From assembly GCA_934183355.1 (NCBI GenBank), contig CAKPST010000025.1, positions 1 to 30,632 on the forward strand: 30,632 nucleotides of DNA, read 5' to 3'. The stretch comes from an uncultured Prevotella sp. Lineage in GTDB: Bacteria > Bacteroidota > Bacteroidia > Bacteroidales > Bacteroidaceae. Shown here piece after piece: positions 1-7,500 of this stretch. The notes below the pieces were generated by a model. It ran no database searches. It had not been told where the DNA came from and saw nothing but the letters and a program-made list of their open reading frames with translations. A program made the position numbers and the translations under genes. The first letter of the stretch is position 1. Each line of letters begins with the position of its first letter.

Positions 1-57
1 CTGAATATCAGTCATTTATATTGCAGTTTATTAGAACTTGCTTTCATTTAGACATCT

Positions 58-708
58 ATGTTTACAAACTTCGCAAGTAACAACATCCACCAAGAGCATC
101 TCTTTGCACGCACCAGCGACGACTGCTCCACTATCTATTGCACACGCAAAAGATATCATGGAGGTTGTCGCAACATCACCATCAAAGATTTCGTAATGTG
201 GGCGGATGTGGCTCATCCTATCATGATAGGTCTGCACAGCGAGACTCCAGAAGACGAGGTGATTGACAATGTGCTGTACGACGGCATCGAAATCCTGGAG
301 CATTGCGAGAATCAGATCGACTATCAGGGTTGCATCGGTATAAACAACGGCGACAATATCACGGTGAAGAACGTCACATTCCAAAACTTCAACATCGACA
401 ACATCCGCCGTGGCATGCTCTTCAACTTCCGCGTGTGCTTCAACAAGAAGTATTGCTCTGCCCCTGGACGTGGCATTCAGAACATCACACTGCGCAACAT
501 CGCCTACCACGGCTCGGCTCCCAACATGGGCATCATTGCCGGCTACGACCAGAGCCGTATGGTGAAGAACATCAGCTTTGAGAACTTCACCATAAACGGC
601 AAACTGATTTCGGACGATATGCCCGACAAACCACGATGGTATAAAACAGCCGACATGGCAAATATCTATGTCAACGACCATGTGGAAGGAGTGACATTCA
701 GCAAATGA
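58..708 (+). CDS. C-terminal fragment of a GH28-like right-handed beta-helix protein
   Basis: The 216-residue product has the short repeated strands of a parallel beta-helix (NITIKDF, NITVKNVTFQNF, NITLRNIAY, NISFENFTI). Near its start it has a TSDDCSTIY segment resembling the DDC region of GH28 polygalacturonase-like enzymes, followed by GGCRNITIKDFVMWADVAHP. In GH28-like proteins about 200 residues normally precede this region, so most of the N-terminal half is missing. There is no signal peptide. The frame has a stop at 49-51, and none of the three plus-strand frames in bases 1-57 reads like beta-helix. The ATG at 58 is simply the first available start. I read this as a remnant left by a deletion or recombination. 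A frameshift further left, outside the window, cannot be excluded. The substrate cannot be told; a pectin or related acidic glycan is only a family-level guess. Confidence 0.6.
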   Translation: MFTNFASNNIHQEHLFARTSDDCSTIYCTRKRYHGGCRNITIKDFVMWADVAHPIMIGLHSETPEDEVIDNVLYDGIEILEHCENQIDYQGCIGINNGDNITVKNVTFQNFNIDNIRRGMLFNFRVCFNKKYCSAPGRGIQNITLRNIAYHGSAPNMGIIAGYDQSRMVKNISFENFTINGKLISDDMPDKPRWYKTADMANIYVNDHVEGVTFSK

Positions 709-765
709 AAAGTTTTCTGACGTATCTCTTATGCATTCACCTTATGCCATACTCCTTCTTAATTG

Positions 766-910
766 AAAGTTAAGAGTTAAGAGTTGAGAGTTAAGAGTTG
801 GAAGTTGAGAGTTAAGAGTTGAGAGTTGAGAGTTATGATTACCTTAATACTATTCATAACTCTCCTCAACTTCCAACTTCCAACTCTCAACTTCCAACTC
901 TCAACTCTCC
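766..910. repeat. Long inverted repeat of AGTTGAGAGTT units between convergent genes
   Basis: The left arm (about 766-836) consists of GAGTTGAGAGTTAAGAGTT-type units. The right arm (about 855-910) is its imperfect reverse complement, and a short AT-rich loop separates them. It lies between two convergent genes, so transcripts from either side would fold into a long stem, and a bidirectional terminator role is likely. Repeats of this kind are common between genes in Prevotella and relatives (from memory). The right arm overlaps the last codons of the minus-strand gene. Confidence 0.75.
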
Positions 911-2322
911 CTTCCTCCATCAACACTCCATTGTCCTTTCTCTGTCTTAATGACAACTCTATTGTTTTCCATTACCTTGCGTGCACCCTCATTCTTTGTT
1001 TCAGTATGAGCAGCCTTTATGCCTGTTGGCTTAGTAACGGTGAGTATTATAGAGCTCTCGGCACCGCCATCGTATGCAGTTGCAGTGATGGTTGTAGTGC
1101 CTACACCATGCAGTGTCACATATCCACCATTGACAGTAGCCACACTTTCGTCTGTACTACTCCATCTTATGCGCTTGTCAGTTGTAGTCTTAGGCAGCAA
1201 TGTCGGACGAAGAGCCACATGAGCTTCATCCAATTCCACCGTCATAGCCGTCTCGTCGAAGGTCAGCGAGCGCGACTGTTCTGGGCTATTTTGCTCACCT
1301 TTGCGATATAAGAAAGGTAGTAGCAACGTCTTGGATGTATACATATTGAAACGTGCATAACTATTATCCGGTGTGCTATATCGCATTGTGCCATATTCGG
1401 CATTTGCATTAGTGATGGTAGCACCGTCATATCCAAGTTCCACTGTCCATTCTGTAGAGCCTTCGTTCCATGCCAACGACTGCTTGCCAGTGACACCAAG
1501 CTTACGTCCATGTTGATCGGTGAATGTCCAATGAGCCATGTCGGCAGTCTTATTGAGCGTAAATCGCAGCACATCTGGGTCTGCCACATCAGCAGTCGAG
1601 AGTACCGACACAACGTCAAGATAACTGTATTTCTCAATACCGTTGAAGTCGGCAGCAGCCGAACCATTGCGATATATCATCACCTCATCGCCCTCAGTAA
1701 GAATGCTCTTCTTTGTTAGCTTCTCATATTTCCATCCCAACGGCGACTTCAACTTCATGCCTGGAGCCTCATCATATTCGATGGTGATGGCATCAAGATA
1801 TACAGACCCCTCACTTCTACCGCCATTCACCACGATGCTCACATCATTAGTCTTCAATGCCGGCACATCCATTCGCTTTGTCACATCTACATACACGCCC
1901 AAGTCCTTAGACACCCATTCGCCAAACCACTCTTTGTCGGCAAAGTCAACAGGCGTAAACTTATACAGTTGCATGTCGTCATCGTTGAGCGACATGCCCA
2001 CCTGTCCCTTCTTGCTGTTTGAGCACATGCTCAGCGTGATGCTACGTATGGTGCAACCCTCCCAACCAGCGAGATAAAGCACCGCCTGTCTATTGCGTGG
2101 TATCTGATTGTAGCGGTTGCCCGTCGTGGCACCAAAGTCGTTCTCAAAGTAAGCCCACGAGTCCTGTGGCACCACTCCACTTGCCGACAACGCGAACTCA
2201 CCTATCGTCTTGTTGTACTCCACGATTTTATACACTACCTCAGCTGCATTAGCGCTGAGCCCAATAGCAAAAAGGGCGATGAAAACCATCGCCCTTCGCA
2301 CTTTAATCATCAAATTGTTCAT
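901..2322 (-). CDS. Secreted protein with C-terminal bacterial Ig-like (Big_2) domain
   Basis: The 473-residue protein starts with a signal peptide (hydrophobic residues 12-26, ending SANAA). Residues about 45-185 look like a beta-sandwich found in uncharacterised Prevotella secreted proteins (GWEGCTIRSITLSMCS, then GSVYLDAITIEYDE). Residues about 355-430 match a Big_2 Ig-like fold (RIRWSSTDESVATVNGG, GTTTITATAYDGG). The tail, MENNRVVIKTEKGQWSVDG, resembles a short C-terminal segment common in Prevotella exported proteins, possibly a weak sorting or anchoring signal. The final GGRES and stop codon are encoded by the adjacent inverted repeat, so the original C-terminus may have differed. It begins only 19 bases after the methyltransferase gene and may be read through from it, though it looks functionally unrelated. 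I do not recognise a specific activity. Confidence 0.75.
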   Translation of the reverse strand: MNNLMIKVRRAMVFIALFAIGLSANAAEVVYKIVEYNKTIGEFALSASGVVPQDSWAYFENDFGATTGNRYNQIPRNRQAVLYLAGWEGCTIRSITLSMCSNSKKGQVGMSLNDDDMQLYKFTPVDFADKEWFGEWVSKDLGVYVDVTKRMDVPALKTNDVSIVVNGGRSEGSVYLDAITIEYDEAPGMKLKSPLGWKYEKLTKKSILTEGDEVMIYRNGSAAADFNGIEKYSYLDVVSVLSTADVADPDVLRFTLNKTADMAHWTFTDQHGRKLGVTGKQSLAWNEGSTEWTVELGYDGATITNANAEYGTMRYSTPDNSYARFNMYTSKTLLLPFLYRKGEQNSPEQSRSLTFDETAMTVELDEAHVALRPTLLPKTTTDKRIRWSSTDESVATVNGGYVTLHGVGTTTITATAYDGGAESSIILTVTKPTGIKAAHTETKNEGARKVMENNRVVIKTEKGQWSVDGGRES

Positions 2323-2341
2323 TGCAATGTTATAATAATTA

Positions 2342-3937
2342 TTATGATGAAAAATTAAATACTAATTGTTGCTGCCTCATCTGCCTTGGTTTATTTGTCT
2401 TCCGAGAATTGTTTTCATATGCCAATATCTCATTAGTACAATTATTTATATCCTTTATATTCATATTTAAATAAGCATTCAATATAGCATCAGCCAAATA
2501 GTTAGGGATATTTGATATTGTTGGAATACGCAATTTCCTTAAATACTGACTCTGCCATCTTGCATATCCGCCATTCATATGATTGGTAAGGCGTGATAGT
2601 TGCTGACGCACAAAATCCGACATTAATAATGCAGCAAGGATTTTCAGTTGTCGTGAACCATTGCCAGTTATATAGTAGATATTGTGCGTCGGATATAAGT
2701 GTCCTTCGTCAATAAACACAAAAGAGTTACCAGAGATATCGGGCAGCAAAATCTTTTCCTCGCATTTCAGCCCCGACTTTACTGGATCAATAGTTGCATA
2801 CCATCGCGAAGGTACTTTTCTTGCCTTATGTCGCGATGCAAGTTTCTCTCTATGTTGTTCAAAATAGTCCTTAGCCTTAGGATATTTATCAAGGGGTATA
2901 AGCTGTCCTTTGTTATCATATGGGTTCAACAGATACTTTCCGCCCCATTTCATGTTGTCACCTCTTAGGTCACGGGCATTGATGACAGGCACTAACAATT
3001 CTTCTTCAATATTGCCTACAAATTGTGTAGAGATGAATATGTTGTCAGCACCAGTGGCTACACCTATTCCTATTTTGAATCCTTGTTCTTCAATCTTACT
3101 CAAGTTCTGTTCCAAACTATTGAACACATTACTCCAGTCATCATCTTGCGGAGCTTCCATCGACTTGTATTTTACCGTCTGTATATTAGCTATATCTTTC
3201 ACATCAGCATATAATACATTGTCATGCTTACTGTCACGCATTATCAGAGTTATGGCTGGATAAGCCAACACCTCTTCATTGAAAGCATTAGCCTCCTCCA
3301 TATTGAGTATTTTCTTTATGTTATACTCACGAGCCACAAGTGTACGGAGTTTCCTTCCATATTTATTTTTCATCCAACGGTTGGCACATATAAAGCAATG
3401 TCTGCCATTTGGTTTCAGCTGTAATAGTGACTTTTCAAAGAACAACACATACATATCAACACGATAATAGAAAGTGGCAAAAGCCTTATACTTCTGAATC
3501 TTCTCCTGAGGTATTTCCTCATAACGAATATATGGAGGATTACCAACAATGATGTCAACTTCAGTATGTGAGGTCATCAGATAGTCTTTAACACAAATAT
3601 TCTGCCTTGGATTATCTATTTCCGGCACTTCTGATGCAATGCGACTAACACATACGTCTACTTTTCTTTCATCTATGTCATAAGCAAACACACATCTATG
3701 ATAAGCCTCATTTATATCAAAACCGAAATTAATAGACGACTGTTTCAGACGCTTGACTATCTCCACGACAAACTCACCCTCGCCACACGAAGGTTCCAGT
3801 ATGGAGGTATTTGAAAGGTCTACATTGTCAACATACCCCACTTCATCCAACATGAATTTCACCACCTCTGGTTTGGTGAACACATCTCCATGCTGAACTC
3901 CACTAGATCTTATGTTGTATATATTATTTGAACTCAT
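2342..3937 (-). CDS. Type II N6-adenine DNA methyltransferase
   Basis: The 531-residue protein has the order typical of gamma-class adenine methyltransferases. A motif X-like DVFTKPEVVKFML is at 18-30, motif I (SAM binding) ILEPSCGEGEF at 46-56, and the catalytic motif IV NPPY at 133-136 inside DIIVGNPPYIRYEE. A C-terminal half of about 240 residues is the likely target-recognition domain. It would transfer a methyl group from SAM to adenine in the recognition site and protect the host from the adjacent nuclease. Its start codon lies inside the nuclease gene (14-base overlap), consistent with translational coupling. Because the partner looks XhoI/PaeR7I-like, the expected target is CTCGAG, which is inference. 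All key motifs appear intact, so it should be active even if the nuclease is not. Confidence 0.9.
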   Translation of the reverse strand: MSSNNIYNIRSSGVQHGDVFTKPEVVKFMLDEVGYVDNVDLSNTSILEPSCGEGEFVVEIVKRLKQSSINFGFDINEAYHRCVFAYDIDERKVDVCVSRIASEVPEIDNPRQNICVKDYLMTSHTEVDIIVGNPPYIRYEEIPQEKIQKYKAFATFYYRVDMYVLFFEKSLLQLKPNGRHCFICANRWMKNKYGRKLRTLVAREYNIKKILNMEEANAFNEEVLAYPAITLIMRDSKHDNVLYADVKDIANIQTVKYKSMEAPQDDDWSNVFNSLEQNLSKIEEQGFKIGIGVATGADNIFISTQFVGNIEEELLVPVINARDLRGDNMKWGGKYLLNPYDNKGQLIPLDKYPKAKDYFEQHREKLASRHKARKVPSRWYATIDPVKSGLKCEEKILLPDISGNSFVFIDEGHLYPTHNIYYITGNGSRQLKILAALLMSDFVRQQLSRLTNHMNGGYARWQSQYLRKLRIPTISNIPNYLADAILNAYLNMNIKDINNCTNEILAYENNSRKTNKPRQMRQQQLVFNFSS

Positions 3938-4481
3938 CTGTTAATCCCAATAAATGTCCCCTAAAGGAATTGATGAATGTTTCGATAGAAATATTATCGG
4001 CAATACTCTCATAATGACTCTTGCCTTGAGTAGCTAACAGAGCCACTGCATTGTACTTATGTTCCAGAACAAGACGTTGACATAGTATACGATATCTGTC
4101 AAGATATGTTGTATCCTTAAATTCTGGTCGAACCATAAAGTGTGGCTCATTGACTTTAACCTTGAGTGTTTCCTCTACACGGTTATTCAGATTATTACCA
4201 TAAGAACCAACTTGTGACTTTAATTCGATTGCTGCCACAAGATTGTTTTGTGGCGATACAATCACCATATCCCAATCCTTAGTCGCACGATAATAACCTG
4301 GTATATGATTATTCTTTAAGTATATACACGATTCTGGAACACCCTCCTCCATTGCCACTCCTTTCAGCAAGTTGAGGAAAGCGTCAAGTTGCTTGCCAGC
4401 AAGCACACTACCTTGCTTCTTCTTTGTATTCCAAAAGAAATTGATTGCGGTAGTTATCTTTTGTGTATATTCTCGTTTCAT
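3924..4481 (-). CDS. XhoI/PaeR7I-family restriction endonuclease, unusually short
   Basis: The 185-residue protein shows the family's core: KDWDMVIV (D69/D71) followed by AAIELKSQVG with E86 and K88, a PD-(D/E)xK-type metal site, then GNNLNNRVEE. The C-terminal part, EPHFMVRPEF, YLDRYRILCQRLV and HKYNAVALLAT, also follows XhoI/PaeR7I as I remember it. Those enzymes are about 245 residues. Here a block of roughly 40-45 residues, which in the family lies between the NNRxEE motif and the EPHF segment, seems absent (junction near residues 104-110). A shorter gap occurs near residue 20. It is the first gene of the restriction-modification unit and overlaps the methyltransferase by 14 bases. The reading frame is open, but whether the nuclease still cuts is uncertain. 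Confidence 0.8.
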   Translation of the reverse strand: MKREYTQKITTAINFFWNTKKKQGSVLAGKQLDAFLNLLKGVAMEEGVPESCIYLKNNHIPGYYRATKDWDMVIVSPQNNLVAAIELKSQVGSYGNNLNNRVEETLKVKVNEPHFMVRPEFKDTTYLDRYRILCQRLVLEHKYNAVALLATQGKSHYESIADNISIETFINSFRGHLLGLTDEFK

Positions 4482-4506
4482 CTGGTTTTAATATAATGTT
4501 AAAACG

Positions 4507-4538
4507 CAAAGATACTATTTTTTTGCTAAAGCACCCAA
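4507..4538 (-). promoter_or_regulatory. Putative Bacteroidetes promoter of the restriction-modification genes
   Basis: On the minus strand a -7 element TATCTTTG (4514 down to 4507) matches TAnnTTTG. A TTG lies at about 4538-4536, 21 bases further upstream, as a -33 candidate. The predicted start of transcription is about 20 bases before the nuclease ATG at 4481. This is a pattern match only. Confidence 0.45.
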
Positions 4539-4561
4539 TAATTAACAACAAAAATATAGGG

Positions 4562-4590
4562 AATATGGCTTCATACCATACCCCCATATT
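4562..4590 (-). terminator. Weak hairpin after the large surface-protein gene
   Basis: AATATGG (4562-4568) can pair with CCATATT (4584-4590), and an alternative inner stem TATGG/CCATA exists. It lies just beyond the stop codon at 4597, where a terminator for the fimbrial genes would be expected. The stem is short and the loop long, so support is weak. Confidence 0.25.
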
Positions 4591-4596
4591 TATATT

Positions 4597-7500
4597 TTAC
4601 TTGAACATCATCTTATACTTTCTGCTCGTGCCGTCATTCAGTTCGATGCGAACTATCTGCACGCCAGATGTTATCTTAGTAGTCAGATGCTGCGAGCCGT
4701 CAGCTTGCACCTTGCTTATCTGGCTGCCACTGAGGTCGAGTATCTCGACACTACAGATGTTGGCAGCAGTCGACTGCACTACCAGCATTGAGCCTTCTTG
4801 CATTAGGCTGAGGTGATTATAAGGCTCGTTTGTTGTGTCATCAATGCTGTTGATGTTCTTGATGACAAATCGTCCCAACGACGACTCGGCGTTGGCTACA
4901 ACCACTTGAGAGCCGAGAGGATAATCCTTGCCCATCAGACAGTCATGCAGCATATACTCATTGGCATCGGTTCCTGGCATTGGCATCACCTCAATACAGA
5001 TGCTGTCCTTGCTGTTCAGGAATATTCCCAATGGAGTGATGTCGTGCAACGGCATGATGTCATAAGCATTGCTATTGCTAATGCCGAACACCTTGACATT
5101 CGCCCTAACCTCACTGTCCATAAGCGTGGCAACGGCAACATCATCATCTGGTGCATCCATTGGCAGCATCAAGAGCGAAGCCGACTTACTTCTGGTCTTC
5201 ATACTCTCAACACATACACGCAAAGCCTTGGGTTTCTCGCCACTATCAGCCTCGTCCTTGCCAGTTTCACCCTTATCAGCAGCTTTCTTTACGCCACCTA
5301 TCATATCCGGGGTGAAGACAAGAAGCGCCTCTGTGCTTGCATCGCCATTAGTGTTGACATAGAACGACTGCATTGGCTCTATATTTATCAAGCTACCCGT
5401 CGACACTATATTGTCGCCTACCTTGGTTATAGTCTGCTCGTCCTCTGGTGTCTCTACCCTTATACTACCCACATTGCTGTTGCCTTCAAAGAACTTCTTA
5501 ATGTTGACACGACTCATAAATGGGTTGCCCATCAAGAATGTGTTGGTTGGCTCATCTGCCTTAAGCGTAATGGTGTATTGACTCTGACCTACATATACAG
5601 TTCGGTTCTCTGTTATATCCTCGCCACCTTGCTTGTATTTATACTCCAACGTCTTGTTATCCTCGTTATCTTCCTCGTATACAAAGCGATATGCGTCCTC
5701 CACCTTCTTTGGCAGGGTCTCGTCACTCACTTTCTCCTGATCGTAGTCGGTATAGTAGAAGTACTTTGCGTGCTCCTTGGGCAGACGTATGCGGAATGGT
5801 TGAGCCTCGGGCAAAGAGCCATTGTCCACCCATAAGCCAAAGCCTTCGCCATAGCCATAAGGTCGTGCCACAGCATTGAAGTTGTGCGACCACTCGCCGT
5901 CCACCACACCAAGAGTCTCATCCTTCAAGACCAAGCCTCCCTTGCGGTTCTTCACAACTATCTTGCCTGTTACTGTTGTCTTCCAAAGACGCTGATATAT
6001 ACTCGGATCAAATCGGTTCTCCAGGCAGTTGCCTTCTGTCAGCGGCTCGAAGTAGTTTGCCATGGCATCCTTGGGTACAAACATGTCGCCTGTATACATC
6101 TGCTTAAGCGGTGCGCTGAGGTTGTAGTAGCGGTTGGGCATAAGCTCCAACTCCACCCAAGCCTTGCGATAGTTGAGCGATGGAGTGTTGTCCACCGCCG
6201 AACGTGGCTCAAAGAAGATGTCCTTACAGCAGTAGTCGGCAGGCTGATTGACCGTTCCCAACACAGGGAATATCTTTGCATCCGACGATATGATAGCATT
6301 GGTGCAGCAATAGGGCGACCCGTTGCTCCAGTTGTCCCATTTGTTCCAGTCGGCTGTAGTAGCTGTAGTAAGCCAGCGTGTCTGCAATGGATGCACCTTG
6401 TATACTACCGACGAAAGTGGTGTGCCACTACCGTCAAAGAACGACAACTGATATTCGCCAGGCTCTACCGTGGTGTAGCTATACTGTATATTGTCGTAGG
6501 TATCGGATGTCGATTCTATCTCCACCACACCATTGGTGCCAGCATGCTTGTCGCCAAAGTATAGATAATACTTAGTACCCGTGTTGCCAGTTGCCGATAC
6601 ATTTACAATATCGCCCACGCACACACTATTAACCTTTATATCGTCAACGCCTGGCACACACGAGCAGTCGTCCTTGCAGTCGGGTATGCCATTGTTGTTG
6701 ATGTCGCCACGCACAACCATTCCGTAGAACTTCTGCACCTTCAAGGCTCCAACGATGTTTGCCACATCAAAGCGCACCTCATCGTAGGTGATTTTGGGTT
6801 GGAAGAAGAGAATGTTCTTATCGCCATAGCCGGCAACATCGGCACCAATTACACTCCAGTCGGTAAACTTCTCTCCCGTAGGCTTGCCGTCTCTATAGGT
6901 ATACACTGTAAGCCAGTTGCCCACCTCCACAGCAGCAAGGAATGTTTTGTTGTCGATTACTATACCCAGCTGATGGTGATAGTCGAGGTTCCTGCCCATG
7001 CGTACAGCGATGGTCTGTCCTGTTCCCACAGTCACAGTGTTGTTGATAGCCATATATGTGTCGAGGTCGTCGTCCACAAGATGGCTAAGATTGTCGTCCA
7101 GCGCAATGACAGCAACGCCTGCGCCAAACACAGTAGCATCGGCATTTATTGTGGTATGTGTATTCTTGTTGGACAACACCAGACTGCCACAAGCCAATGG
7201 CGACGAGCAATCTGCCGAAGCATCCTCAATAAAGGCATAATATATACGAAGCTCGGAGCCACTAAGGTCCAGCACGCCACATTTCCATAGCTGTATCTCG
7301 TCCACCTGCATTGGCTTGTTCTTCACCATGTCAGGTATCTCAATAGAGTATCTTATCTTCTGCACTCTGTCGGCTCCAGCCACATCGGCACTAATGGCGT
7401 TGTTCTCGTCTATCAGATGTCTGTACACCTCCTTGCCTTCATGATAGCAACGTATCTGCAAGAACTGCAGCGCCTGAAGATTGAGAACCTTGGCACTTGC

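Noticed and set aside
31..681. 216-residue reading frame on the minus strand
   Set aside because: It is the antisense shadow of the beta-helix fragment and has no recognisable motif; the plus-strand frame has clear beta-helix repeats.
826..1311. 161-residue reading frame on the plus strand
   Set aside because: It starts in the inverted repeat and overlaps the Ig-like protein gene in antisense; the translation of the repeat is low complexity.
4813..5835. 340-residue reading frame on the plus strand
   Set aside because: It lies antisense within the giant surface-protein gene, with a His/Val-rich composition typical of shadow frames.
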